From: a virus
Strand: one strand, 5' to 3'
Virus record (IMG/VR): IMGVR_UViG_3300033148_004560
Span: 1-49,267 of that record
DNA length: 49,267 nt
Shown here in pieces: positions 40,205-48,872 of this stretch. Position 1 is the first letter of the stretch. Each line of letters starts with the position of its first letter. A program made the position numbers and the translations under genes. The notes beneath the pieces are model-generated. The model searched no databases. It was not told the origin of the DNA and saw only the letters and a list, made by a program, of their open reading frames with translations.

Positions 40205-41206
40205 CTATGAGGACAGCGTGCGGGCGAATTCGATCACCACGCCGTGTAGATTGAAATCGTCGGAGTTCAGTAATGCCGTCGTCGGCATGAGCGACAGCGA
40301 CAGGAGTACGGGTGACGCGGGCACGTCGGCCGCATCCAGAGTGACCGTCTTCTCTACGATCAACGTGGTAGCCTCACTGATAGCGGCAGTGTCGCCCCCA
40401 CAATCCGCGTCTGCGTCATAGGCGTCGCCAGCGGACAAGAAGTAAGCGCCGACCTCGACTACGACATCCGTATCAGTAGCACCCTCGCGAGAGGCGAGCA
40501 GTCTCACGATGACATCCTCGCCGCCGTCGGTATAGCCAGGCATCGGGATCGTCGTCCAGATCGGGGTAGTCGTATCCACGTTCCAGCGGAACATGATCCC
40601 CTCATCAGTCACAAGGCCGTCCGCGACCCCGTCGTTGAACGCGATCAGAGGGGCGCCCGCTGCAAGGGTGAACGCCGTGACCGGAATGAAGATCCGCTCA
40701 ATCGCCACGTCCGTCTGGAGAAGGACAATGTCCGCTTGTGCAGTCACGAGCTTCGCGGCTTCGGATGCGGCGATCACGATCTGCCCAACGACGGACGGAC
40801 CCATCAGTGTCCAGCAAAGACTCTCCCGCAACTCGGTGCAGTAACCCGCGATGCCCCGAGCGCCACTATCCGAATCCGTACTCACCGTTTGGTTGTCGAC
40901 GGTGTACACGACTTGGCCAGCTTCAGGAGCGGTCCCAGTGTACGCCCAACCGAAGATGCCGAACACGACCTCGGTATTCAGCGCGTCAGCCGCGCCGCCC
41001 TCGGGAGCGGTAGTGCGGTTGTCCGTGGTCGCCAACGCCATGCCAGCGGCGTTCTGCCCGGCAGTGACTACATCGGATCGGCCAGCAGCGTCGATCGAGA
41101 CGATCGTACCGCCGATAATCAACGTGTTGGTTGCTTGCCCGTATGTGCCCTTCGCAGGCATTAGCCCAGCGAACTTGGTCATGCGCGGAACGGTCGTGGC
41201 AGTCAT
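40205..41206 (-). CDS. Head decoration/cement protein, two-domain
   Basis: 333 aa. The N-terminal ~130 residues have the capsid-cement (DUF2190-like) pattern of small beta proteins (FAGLMPAKGTYGQA, then EAGQVVYTVDNQTVS). A further ~200-residue beta-sandwich-like domain follows (DVAIERIFIPVTAFTLAAG to FARTLSS). Unusually long for a cement protein; the C-terminal domain could display on the capsid surface. Confidence 0.65.
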   Translation of the reverse strand: MTATTVPRMTKFAGLMPAKGTYGQATNTLIIGGTIVSIDAAGRSDVVTAGQNAAGMALATTDNRTTAPEGGAADALNTEVVFGIFGWAYTGTAPEAGQVVYTVDNQTVSTDSDSGARGIAGYCTELRESLCWTLMGPSVVGQIVIAASEAAKLVTAQADIVLLQTDVAIERIFIPVTAFTLAAGAPLIAFNDGVADGLVTDEGIMFRWNVDTTTPIWTTIPMPGYTDGGEDVIVRLLASREGATDTDVVVEVGAYFLSAGDAYDADADCGGDTAAISEATTLIVEKTVTLDAADVPASPVLLSLSLMPTTALLNSDDFNLHGVVIEFARTLSS

Positions 41207-42315
41207 CGGCTAGTCTCCCTGGACAGACGCAGCGCGATGAACCTATCGCGGGCGGCGGCGTCGGTGATGGTTTCAGCACGCGCTTGGTCGCCATCGGACA
41301 GCGCAACAGCCGCACGCTTCGGCGGCGTGGCATTGGCGCGTGCCGTGGGTGACGCGCGGAAGGCTTCCACGCGGGAGCGTAGGGCGGCCATCGGCATGTC
41401 GCGTAGGGTGTCCACGGGGCGGAAGGTATCCGCATCAGCCCATGCGGTAGCCGGTAGCTCCGCACCCAGCTTCACGAGCTCGCCGACGAGTGACACGCGC
41501 TCGTTCTGTTCGTCCGCATCGCGGGACAATTTCAGTGAATCGATTTCGGCCTGCATGCGCTTGACCGATGCGAGTACCTCGCGTGGGGTCTCAACGCGTA
41601 GTGTGGATCGCAATGCATTCGCCATAGCGGCAGCTTCCTTCTCTTTCTCTTCATCCCCCTCATCATCGGCGTCTTCTGGCTCGGCGGTCATCTCCTCGGG
41701 AGCCGCATCGGGAGTCTCAGCGGTGGCTTCGGAGGACTCGCCTGACGCGAGCTCTACCAGGATCTTTTTCAGGATTTCGGACGCGGCATCCGCGTCGCCA
41801 GCAGACAGCGCGTCTAGCGCGCCCTTGATCAGCTCTTCAGACATTGGTGTCCTTATGCGGCTAGCGACTAGCGCTGGCACATTGTCCATTGCTGGCATCG
41901 ACACCAGCGCGAGATTGAATATTTCGCTAACCGCATTCGTGTCCGCATCAAGCAACACGATGGGTGAGATGTATCGTTGGGTGCGGTTGGTCAGGCGTGC
42001 GGTGCCATCGGGGGTCCACGTTGCGCGCACGCCCCAGAGGTCACCGTTGCGCAGCTCTAGCTTGCACCAACCTCGGGCGTCCGCAGCGTCGGACCGCTTC
42101 GACATTGCGTCGCGGTTGATCGAGTCGTGTTGCAGATCGATCGCGATGTCCACGCCATGCAGCTCGTATGCGGCCATCACCGCAACGGCAGCGGCCTCAT
42201 CAAACACAAGTGGACCCTTCGTAGTCGTGTTCACGCCAGCGCGCAAAATGCGAAACTCCGTCGGGAGCCCGCCTTCGGCATCAAGCGTGATCAGATTTGC
42301 GAAGCGTCGATACAT
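41203..42315 (-). CDS. Prohead protease-scaffold (Mu I-like)
   Basis: 370 aa from ATG 42315; an upstream ATG at 42372 would add 19 residues. Mu protease pattern: FRILRAGVNTTTKGP, then DIAIDLQHDSINRD, and RTQRYISPIVLLDADTNAVSEIFNLALVSMPAMDN. The C-terminal third (about 175-290) is a highly acidic coiled-coil scaffold (EPEDADDEGDEEKEKEAA). 42315 is preferred because it lacks an SD but has TACCGT 7 nt upstream, like other putative leaderless starts here. Confidence 0.8.
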   Translation of the reverse strand: MYRRFANLITLDAEGGLPTEFRILRAGVNTTTKGPLVFDEAAAVAVMAAYELHGVDIAIDLQHDSINRDAMSKRSDAADARGWCKLELRNGDLWGVRATWTPDGTARLTNRTQRYISPIVLLDADTNAVSEIFNLALVSMPAMDNVPALVASRIRTPMSEELIKGALDALSAGDADAASEILKKILVELASGESSEATAETPDAAPEEMTAEPEDADDEGDEEKEKEAAAMANALRSTLRVETPREVLASVKRMQAEIDSLKLSRDADEQNERVSLVGELVKLGAELPATAWADADTFRPVDTLRDMPMAALRSRVEAFRASPTARANATPPKRAAVALSDGDQARAETITDAAARDRFIALRLSRETSR

Positions 42316-42403
42316 GCGATCTACGGTATCCCCCAACGGATAGCGAAGCGCAAGGTTAGTTCGCGCGTGCATCGTGAACCGAGCGTGCTAAGTTGACACG
42401 CAA
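42316..42403. promoter_or_regulatory. Divergent promoter region
   Basis: 88 bp between the leftward protease start and the rightward portal start. Leftward: TTGCGC (42353-42348), 17 bp, GATACC, 9 nt, ATG. The overlapping hexamer TACCGT is a TANNNT box 7 nt from the ATG. Rightward: TGC-TAAGTT (42386-42394), 9 nt, ATG. Neither gene has a Shine-Dalgarno, so both transcripts may be leaderless. Confidence 0.45.
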
Positions 42404-43993
42404 ATGAACACACAACTGACACAAGAGCGAATCGATGAGATCCAAAGCGTTGTATCCGAGCATGGACTGCGCAAAACATCTGAGGTACATGGCGTGTCAA
42501 TCGGCACACTACGCCGTGCCATCCGAGGCAAAGCCCTGTCGAAAAAAATCGTCGCGGCGCTAGGTAATGTGCCAGCGAGCAAGCGCACGGCCAAGGACTT
42601 CCCCCGCGCGCCGAAGGTGGTTCCCCCTCAGTCACGGGACACCTCGCTGTCGTGGTCGCTCGCAATGATCCGTGCAGCGATCGAAGCGCAAATGGTCGGG
42701 AACTTCGCTACCCCTAAACGGCTAGCAGAGGCCATGCGCCGAGACGATGCGATCTTCGTCGCACGGTCGAACCGCATCGCACCGATCCAGAGTGTGGCCA
42801 CGCGGATCGTTCCACAGGACTCGGACCGTGGACGTGCGCTAGCTCGCAAAGCGCCTGGGTCCGTGACCATCTCACGTACCACGCTCACCGGCCTGACAGG
42901 CACGCTGGTAGACCACGCGGTCGCCATCGGATACAACGGCCACACCACGAACGACAGCGGCACTCGAATCAACTTCAGCCTGCGCGAGTGGCCTATCGAA
43001 CACGTTAGTTGGAACCCCTCCACTGAGACGCTGGAGACGCAGACACGGGACGGGGTGACTGTCCCGATCGTGCATGGCGACGGACGCTGGACGGTCTTCC
43101 GTCGCTACGCGGAGATGCCATGGCGCGAGGATGCTTGCCTCCTACCTGCGGCGTTCGTCTGGGCAGCGCATGCCGAAGGCGTAAGCGACTGGGCATCTGG
43201 ATCACGCGCGCACGGCCTCGCGAAAATCATCGGCGAGCTACCAGAGGGCAGCGGGATCAACGACGTGAGTGGAGAGCTGGAGACAGACGCAGACGAGTTT
43301 CTGAAAATGATGGCAGACATCGCGAATGGCGACAGCCCCGCAAATATCAAGCCCCGTGGCAGCGTTGTCGAGTTCATGTCGTCGAACAGCAATGCATGGC
43401 AGGTCTTCAAAGAAAATATCTTGTCGAGAGAGAAGGCCGCCGCGCGAATCTACCTCGGCACAGACGCAACGCTAGGCTCCGTCGGTGGCGCTCCGGGCGT
43501 CGACATCGCCACACTGTTCGGGGTGCTGACTACGAAGATCCAAGGTGACTTCGCGGCGATCGAAGCGGGGCTACTGTCGGGCGTGTACGAGCCTTGGGCA
43601 GCGATCAATTTCGGTGACAGTCGCTATGCGCCACAGCTCGAACTGCTGCTACCGGATCCGGATGAAGACCTCAACCGCAAGCAAGCCGCAGAGAACCGCA
43701 AGCTCCTATCGGAGACGATCGCGAGCATGCGCGAGCAGAAGCTTGAAGTCACGCAAGCGACAGTGGAGCGCGTGGCAAACGAACTGGGTGTGGAGCCTAC
43801 GCCGAGGCTCGCGGCGATCGATCAACAGGTCGCTACTATCGAACTCGCGCCTACCGATGTTGCAAAGGTGGTACTCGTCCGCGAAGCGCGCAGTGCACAG
43901 GGCCTGCCCCCGTTGGGGGACGCACGGGACAACATGACGATCACTCAGCTAGACGCTTTCGTCGCGGCGCAATCAGCAACGGCTGGCGCATGA
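42404..43993 (+). CDS. Portal protein (Mu gp29-like) with N-terminal HTH
   Basis: 529 aa. From about residue 80 it follows the DUF935 portal family: SWSLAMIRAAIEAQMVGNFATPKRLAEAMRRDD, then REWPIEHVSWN, HAEGVSDWASGSRAHGLAKIIGELPEGSGIN, and VEFMSSNSNAWQVFKE. The extra N-terminus (about 8-50, LRKTSEVHGVSIGTLRRAIRGKALS) looks like a helix-turn-helix DNA-binding domain, which portals do not normally carry. No SD; TAAGTT 9 nt upstream. ATGA overlap with the large terminase. Confidence 0.85.
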   Translation: MNTQLTQERIDEIQSVVSEHGLRKTSEVHGVSIGTLRRAIRGKALSKKIVAALGNVPASKRTAKDFPRAPKVVPPQSRDTSLSWSLAMIRAAIEAQMVGNFATPKRLAEAMRRDDAIFVARSNRIAPIQSVATRIVPQDSDRGRALARKAPGSVTISRTTLTGLTGTLVDHAVAIGYNGHTTNDSGTRINFSLREWPIEHVSWNPSTETLETQTRDGVTVPIVHGDGRWTVFRRYAEMPWREDACLLPAAFVWAAHAEGVSDWASGSRAHGLAKIIGELPEGSGINDVSGELETDADEFLKMMADIANGDSPANIKPRGSVVEFMSSNSNAWQVFKENILSREKAAARIYLGTDATLGSVGGAPGVDIATLFGVLTTKIQGDFAAIEAGLLSGVYEPWAAINFGDSRYAPQLELLLPDPDEDLNRKQAAENRKLLSETIASMREQKLEVTQATVERVANELGVEPTPRLAAIDQQVATIELAPTDVAKVVLVREARSAQGLPPLGDARDNMTITQLDAFVAAQSATAGA

Positions 43994-45402
43994 TCTCGCC
44001 GCTGCATGCGCTCGCGTTCATGCACCCAGAAGCATTGGACGCCATGTCGCCGGAAGACCTCGCGCTGCTCGCATACTCGCCAGGGATGTCGCTACGACCG
44101 GAGCAAGTCATACCACCTGGCAACTGGCGCTCGTTCGGCTACGCGACCGGACGCGGATACGGCAAGACCCACGCAATCGCATGTGAGATCAATCGACGTG
44201 TCGCGTCCGGTGAATGCATGCGTCCCGCGCTCATGGCTCCTACCTCGGACCGGGTAGACGATGTGCAGGTCGCGGCGTTGCTGGAGACGGCCACGGTGGG
44301 CTGTCAGTGCGTCGAATACGAGGGTGGAGTGAGATGGGAAAATGGTGTCACCGCTGGCGCGCTCACTGCGGAGATCGAGCGGCCAGCGTCGGGATCGAAT
44401 TTCGATCTGGTGTGGATGACAGAGATCGTCCGCTGGAATCCGAACACGCGCATGCTTGCGTTTCGTGATGTCACGACCGCGTGCCGTCTGGGGCGCCGCC
44501 CGCAGTTCCTGTGGGACACTACGTCCAGCGGGAAGAACGATGTGATCCAATTCCTGCTAGCGCAGCACGATACGGATCCGGATACACACCGAGTAGTGCG
44601 CGGGACCATGTTCGACAACCCGCTACTGCCTCGTCTGTACCTACGTGAGGAAGCGCGCAAGTACGTACGCGGGACTCGACAGTACGACGAGGAAATCCTC
44701 GGACTCGTGTTCACCGAATCCGCCGGAGCGCTGTGGGTGCAAGACTGGATCGATGCACGGCGCGTGCACGCCGCGCCCGGGGCGTACGTCGTGGCGGTGA
44801 TGGGGCTGGACCCCGCGCTGTCAGGCGACAAGACCGCCGACGAAGTCGGGCTCGCCAAGGGCTACCGCACTGCGGACGGCCACATATATCTGACCGACCT
44901 CAGCGATCGAATGTCGCCTGAGGACTACGCCGTGATCGTGGTGCGCGAGTGCCGCAGCGATTGCTCGGGCGTCGTGGTCGAACGCAACCACGTAGGGCAG
45001 CATGCCCGCGATCTGATCCGCGTGCACGCCAAACTCGCGGGCATGCGGGTCGAGCTGCTACCTGATCCAAAGCTGCCATTCCCCGCGCGTAGACCGGGCA
45101 CCATTTTCATCCGTGAAATCGTGTCACACACGGCCAAGGAGACGCGAGCGGCGCCAGCAGCGGCACTCTACAAGGCAGGAAAGGTGCACCATATCGGGAC
45201 ACTGGCGCGGCTGGAGAACGAGCAGACAACGTGGGAGCCAGGGACCCGGCGGTCCCCGAACAGACTGGACGCAGCGGTGTTCGCCATCAGCGAGCTGGGC
45301 AACGTGACGCTGGCTACACCTAGGGATGCGCACGCGGACATATCGCGAGCGCGTCTGGCGGCAGAGCGACTGCGGCATTCGATCGGGCAGCGGGTGCTAT
45401 GA
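43990..45402 (+). CDS. Terminase large subunit
   Basis: 470 aa. Walker A GRGYGKT (54-60). The Walker B region is LVWMTEIV (140-147), where the usual Asp is Thr (T144) and the Glu (E145) is kept. Nuclease-type motifs follow: MGLDPALSGDKTADEVGLAKG (D274), VVVERNHVG, and RLDAAVFAISEL. Pumps and cuts DNA with the portal. It ends convergently with, and 6 nt inside, the leftward gene at 45397. Confidence 0.88.
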   Translation: MISPLHALAFMHPEALDAMSPEDLALLAYSPGMSLRPEQVIPPGNWRSFGYATGRGYGKTHAIACEINRRVASGECMRPALMAPTSDRVDDVQVAALLETATVGCQCVEYEGGVRWENGVTAGALTAEIERPASGSNFDLVWMTEIVRWNPNTRMLAFRDVTTACRLGRRPQFLWDTTSSGKNDVIQFLLAQHDTDPDTHRVVRGTMFDNPLLPRLYLREEARKYVRGTRQYDEEILGLVFTESAGALWVQDWIDARRVHAAPGAYVVAVMGLDPALSGDKTADEVGLAKGYRTADGHIYLTDLSDRMSPEDYAVIVVRECRSDCSGVVVERNHVGQHARDLIRVHAKLAGMRVELLPDPKLPFPARRPGTIFIREIVSHTAKETRAAPAAALYKAGKVHHIGTLARLENEQTTWEPGTRRSPNRLDAAVFAISELGNVTLATPRDAHADISRARLAAERLRHSIGQRVL

Positions 45403-45642
45403 TGGCGGCGCGATCCCTAGCTCGTAGCTGCGGACTAGCTCCGCTCGCCCTGGGGACAGCATCACCTCAGAGTACACACGATTGGACCACAGGACTTCTA
45501 CGCGCAGCTGGTTGCTCTCGACTTGTTCCCGTGGCACTAAGGCCAGGACATGCTGGCCAATCGCAACGTTGAAAAACTCCACGATGTCCCGATCGGGGTC
45601 GTCAGTGCGCATGACTTCGACGCGCAATAGGGCAGTAATCAT
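45397..45642 (-). CDS. Small beta-rich protein, paralogue B
   Basis: 81 aa, MITALLRVEV start. Tandem paralogue of the gene before it: both have a LVP...VE...LRVEVL..N...SEV....G....LVR core. ATGA overlap. Possibly a fibre accessory or chaperone for the adhesin at 45887-47236. Function unknown. Confidence 0.6.
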   Translation of the reverse strand: MITALLRVEVMRTDDPDRDIVEFFNVAIGQHVLALVPREQVESNQLRVEVLWSNRVYSEVMLSPGRAELVRSYELGIAPPS

Positions 45643-45890
45643 TCAGGCACCTCCAATAGTGAGTGTAGGTCTGTGTTACGGACGAACGCGGTAAGCCCGA
45701 GGGCAATCTGCACCTCGGACATTGCGTCATTGTACGCCAGCACTTCGACGCGCAACCGCCCGCCCTCGACCAAAGCGGATGGCACAAGCACGTGCTCGAT
45801 AGCGTCAGAGTCCGCGTCGAAGTAGTACACCGTGGTCAGTAGACCCGAGTATGACACGCTGCCAGTTAACGTGAGCAACGCGGTAATCAT
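45639..45890 (-). CDS. Small beta-rich protein, paralogue A
   Basis: 83 aa from ATG 45890 (ATGA overlap); the upstream ATG at 45929 is inside the adhesin gene. MITALLTLTG start and the same beta pattern as 45397-45642. Function unknown. Confidence 0.6.
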   Translation of the reverse strand: MITALLTLTGSVSYSGLLTTVYYFDADSDAIEHVLVPSALVEGGRLRVEVLAYNDAMSEVQIALGLTAFVRNTDLHSLLEVPE

Positions 45891-47236
45891 GCAGCCTCCA
45901 CGAACCCATCGTCGGACTCGGGGGCCCACCGGAGATACCAGTGTATCTCGCCCGACGATGCGCCCGTAGTCGTGTGAGTAAACCGCACGTACGTAGCCAC
46001 GTGCGCTCCTCCTGTGCGGTCCTCACCTAGGCGGATGCCCTCCACCGTAGGGTCGATACCCTCCACTAAAAATCCAGCATCCGCGTTGTGGAATGCCAGC
46101 ACCCTCGAGGCAAGATCGAGCTTGCCGATGAACGAACCTTCCAGCGCTGCATTCAGCGTGAGTGTCAGATTCTTGGACAGGCTGTCGCCACCATTCACTG
46201 ACGCTATGTCTAGGTAACAGTTCGTGTTGGTGCCTGCTAGCGTGTCCTCTACCACGGCTACGAGGTAAAGCAACTTCACAACACCGGTGACCTTGAAAAG
46301 CTCATAGGTGTGGGTCCCCGCGCCTCCTTGCGCGATATCCAGGACAGCCTCCACCTTATCATCATATTTGATGTCAAGCTGGTTCACCTCATCGATATCG
46401 CGCCAACGCCCATCGCCTACTCCTGACGAGCAGTCGTGAGCAATCCACCCTGCTGTGCCAGTGTCGAAGTAGAACCCCGACTCCGAATGCAGCATTGATA
46501 TGCAGTTGTCCAACAGGCCTCCTACGCTTAGCACGTAGTACCCATAAGACGCGGGACCGACACCTACCGTGTTGCATTTGCGCGCGGTGATCTTGCCGCC
46601 TGTGAGGTCGAATGCCTTACCTCCCGCAGCAATGCCAGCTACCTTGTTGTCATTCAGCTCACACTCATCGCCGGTGATCCGCACCCCAGCTAGTGCGCTA
46701 TCGCCTACCACGTTGACGTGTCGGGCGACACACGCATCGCCAGACAGCAACAGCCCTACGTTGCCCGAGGTGGGCTCAATACGCATCAACGCGTCATGCT
46801 CCCCACGCACGCGAGCTCCGTCCCCTGACACCGCTAGCACCGTACCGGACGCGGGAGCGAGCGTCACGCCAGGCTGACACCACAGCTGTCCACCTATCAC
46901 GTCCAGGTCCAGGGCCACCTCGGTGTAGGTACCTTGGGCCACGGACAGAGCGTCGCCCGACGCCATCGCGGAGAACCCCGCGCCGATCGTGAGGAACGCA
47001 TCCGCTGGTGTGGTGCCTGAGTTGCCATCGTCTCCCGCTTTATTTACGTAGTAGACCGTTCCGTTGTATAGCACTCCTCCTCCTATGTAGTCCCACATAA
47101 CGTCTGCCAGCGCGTCGCAGAACTTCGTCAAGGGCTCGCCGTCCGCTGCCCCGTATGGATCAGTGTCGACGTCATGCGTACCCATGTGCGTCAGCATCGC
47201 GGCACGCAATGCGGCGGACAGTATCGATTCGCTCAT
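45887..47236 (-). CDS. Right-handed beta-helix adhesin
   Basis: 449 aa from ATG 47236 (GGAGGA upstream, TGATG overlap). After an N-terminal helix (MSESILSAALRAAML), a YVNKAGDDGNSGTTPADAFLTIGAGFSAMASGD opening starts a parallel beta-helix (about 65-260), followed by a jelly-roll-like C-terminus. Same opening scheme as 25686-26933. Likely tail spike or fibre tip. It lies away from the main tail module. Confidence 0.7.
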   Translation of the reverse strand: MSESILSAALRAAMLTHMGTHDVDTDPYGAADGEPLTKFCDALADVMWDYIGGGVLYNGTVYYVNKAGDDGNSGTTPADAFLTIGAGFSAMASGDALSVAQGTYTEVALDLDVIGGQLWCQPGVTLAPASGTVLAVSGDGARVRGEHDALMRIEPTSGNVGLLLSGDACVARHVNVVGDSALAGVRITGDECELNDNKVAGIAAGGKAFDLTGGKITARKCNTVGVGPASYGYYVLSVGGLLDNCISMLHSESGFYFDTGTAGWIAHDCSSGVGDGRWRDIDEVNQLDIKYDDKVEAVLDIAQGGAGTHTYELFKVTGVVKLLYLVAVVEDTLAGTNTNCYLDIASVNGGDSLSKNLTLTLNAALEGSFIGKLDLASRVLAFHNADAGFLVEGIDPTVEGIRLGEDRTGGAHVATYVRFTHTTTGASSGEIHWYLRWAPESDDGFVEAA

Positions 47237-47874
47237 CAGTCCTCCTCTGCCCATGACACGCGCACAGCACGATCACAGTCCGCGCAACGCAAGGGCTCAG
47301 ACGTGAGCGTCCGCATCGTGTCGCGAAGTGCCTGGACGCGCGCGGCAAGCGCAGCTCGTGGGATCGTGATCGTGCCACCATCGTGGGACTGGTCATATTG
47401 TTTCAGAGTCTTGGCCCACTTCTCCAGCGTTGCTGCCAACCGCGTGGCAGTGGTCGTATCGCGGGACTTCTCCGCGAGATCGTAACTCCGCTGGGTGCGG
47501 TGGATCATGTGCACGATCCAGCCGCGCATGTCGGTGTCCGGATCGGGTGCGTCCACATCGATCTCGTCCGCCTCCCGGGCGTGCTCTGCCAGCGCATCGA
47601 TAGCTCGGCGCACGACGGTTGCACCCGCCCCATCCAGCCGAGCGGCCAGCGTGGCTAGCTCATCCGGGAGCGCGGCGAGGGAGTCCGGCGACAGCTGTGG
47701 CGGAGGCTGGCGCATGATCGGGGGAGGCGGTCGCTCCGCCCCGACCATCTTTATCCAACGACGGATCGTGGCCTCACTCGCACCCGCATCGCGGGAAATC
47801 TGGCGAGCGGACTCACCCCCGCGATGGCGTTCGCACACGCGGCGCACTAGCTCTGGATCGGGTGGCTTCCTCAC
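47236..47874 (-). CDS. HTH protein, candidate small terminase subunit
   Basis: 212 aa from GTG 47874 (GTGA overlap, AGGGG 7 nt upstream); an upstream GTG at 47898 is possible. The N-terminal HTH is at about 1-40 (VCERHRGGESARQISRDAGASEATIRRWIK). A long helical middle follows, then a C-terminal CADCDRAVRVSW. HTH-plus-helical layout and the absence of any other candidate make TerS plausible, but a transcription factor is as possible. It is not next to the large terminase. Confidence 0.55.
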   Translation of the reverse strand: MRKPPDPELVRRVCERHRGGESARQISRDAGASEATIRRWIKMVGAERPPPPIMRQPPPQLSPDSLAALPDELATLAARLDGAGATVVRRAIDALAEHAREADEIDVDAPDPDTDMRGWIVHMIHRTQRSYDLAEKSRDTTTATRLAATLEKWAKTLKQYDQSHDGGTITIPRAALAARVQALRDTMRTLTSEPLRCADCDRAVRVSWAEED

Positions 47875-48080
47875 ACCGACACCCCTACCAGTAGCCACTC
47901 GATTTCGCTCCGCGCACTTACTATCCTGTCACGGATAGCCCCTAGGTCCGCACCTGCCTCCACCATTGCATCGATGTCCTCTAGGGCGGAATGCGCCGCT
48001 TCAAGTGCATCGGTCGTGTACTCGATGTCCACGATCTTCCGTGAGCGCGCGCGATTGCACTGATCCCTCAGGTCTGCCAT
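47871..48080 (-). CDS. Small coiled-coil protein
   Basis: 69 aa from ATG 48080. Helical and acidic (ALEAAHSALEDIDAMVEAGADLGAIRDRIVSARSEIEW). GTGA overlap downstream. Function unknown. Confidence 0.6.
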   Translation of the reverse strand: MADLRDQCNRARSRKIVDIEYTTDALEAAHSALEDIDAMVEAGADLGAIRDRIVSARSEIEWLLVGVSV

Positions 48081-48082
48081 GC

Positions 48083-48409
48083 CTACCATCGCACCGGCGG
48101 CGGGGGCTCGCGCCCCAGCGAGAATTCCATATTTAGCCCAGTCGGGCGCCGGACGGCTGCCGCGCGCAAGCGGCGGATCTCGTGATTCGCCATCTCCAGC
48201 GCACCAGCGCGATGGGCATCCGCGAGCGCCTCCCTCACCTCTTCGAGCTCGCGTTTCCACCGGGCGAAAGCGTGCTCCCGGCGTAGGAGATCCGCAGCCG
48301 CCATCTCACGTAGGATGTGCCGCTTGCGTTCACGTAATTCCTGTACGGCAGTCATCGCGGCCTGTACCGCTCGCCTGACCACACGCTCGTACTCGAGATG
48401 GTTAGCCAT
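48083..48409 (-). CDS. Coiled-coil protein built from duplicated blocks
   Basis: 108 aa from ATG 48409. MANHLEYERVVRRAVQAAM (shared with 48869-49150) is joined to VQELRERKRHILREMAAADLL and FARWKRELEEVREALADAH (shared with 48352-48642). Ends with PPPPVRW. The RBS before the ATG is weak. The exact DNA identity of its parts with neighbours marks recent duplication and reshuffling. Confidence 0.55.
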   Translation of the reverse strand: MANHLEYERVVRRAVQAAMTAVQELRERKRHILREMAAADLLRREHAFARWKRELEEVREALADAHRAGALEMANHEIRRLRAAAVRRPTGLNMEFSLGREPPPPVRW

Positions 48410-48631
48410 CTGCCGATCCACTTGGTGCTGGAGACACTGGCACCGGGCGCGGCGATCGCCGCGCGCAAGCGGCGGATCTCGTGATTCGCCATCTCCAGCG
48501 CACCAGCGCGATGGGCATCCGCGAGCGCCTCCCTCACCTCTTCGAGCTCGCGTTTCCACCGGGCGAAAGCGAGATCCGCAGCCGCCATCTCACGTAGGAT
48601 GTGCCGCTTGCGTTCACGTAATTCCTGTACG
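48159..48631. repeat. Direct repeat A (48159-48347 and 48458-48631)
   Basis: Two copies about 299 bp apart are identical over 174 bp except for a 15-bp gap (five codons) in the second. Identity without synonymous change indicates a very recent duplication. Confidence 0.9.
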
Positions 48632-48642
48632 TGGGTGCTCAT
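48352..48642 (-). CDS. Truncated duplicate of the coiled-coil protein
   Basis: 96 aa from ATG 48642 (ATGA overlap). Residues 5-61 copy the 48083-48409 protein, minus five residues (LRREH). After RLRAA the frame runs out of register over the next gene's start for 34 residues, giving a novel tail. Probably a recombination product; it may be a decaying copy. Confidence 0.45.
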   Translation of the reverse strand: MSTHVQELRERKRHILREMAAADLAFARWKRELEEVREALADAHRAGALEMANHEIRRLRAAIAAPGASVSSTKWIGRWLTISSTSVWSGERYRPR

Positions 48643-48872
48643 GATCGATCCAACGCAGCGTGCATCATGGCACGGACAAATCTCCTACGTTCCCCAGGGG
48701 GGAGCGCCGCGATCCCTGCCGATACGTCCTCAATGTACGCTAGGGATACGGTCCGGATGCAGGATACCTTGCGTTGCAGATCGCGTTCGCGTTCAACGGA
48801 TTCATCCAGCATCTCCTTCAGCTGCAGGCACTTGGTCTCTAGCGCGAATACTTCATCTGCCGGTGGGCTCAT
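48639..48872 (-). CDS. Small coiled-coil protein
   Basis: 77 aa, helical (LETKCLQLKEMLDESVERERDLQRKV), then a RRFVRAMMHAALDRS end. ATGA overlaps on both sides. Function unknown. Confidence 0.6.
   Translation of the reverse strand: MSPPADEVFALETKCLQLKEMLDESVERERDLQRKVSCIRTVSLAYIEDVSAGIAALPPGERRRFVRAMMHAALDRS

Noticed and set aside
41237-42343. 368-aa rightward ORF opposite the protease
   Set aside because: Shadow of the Mu I-like protease-scaffold; Ser-rich low-complexity translation.
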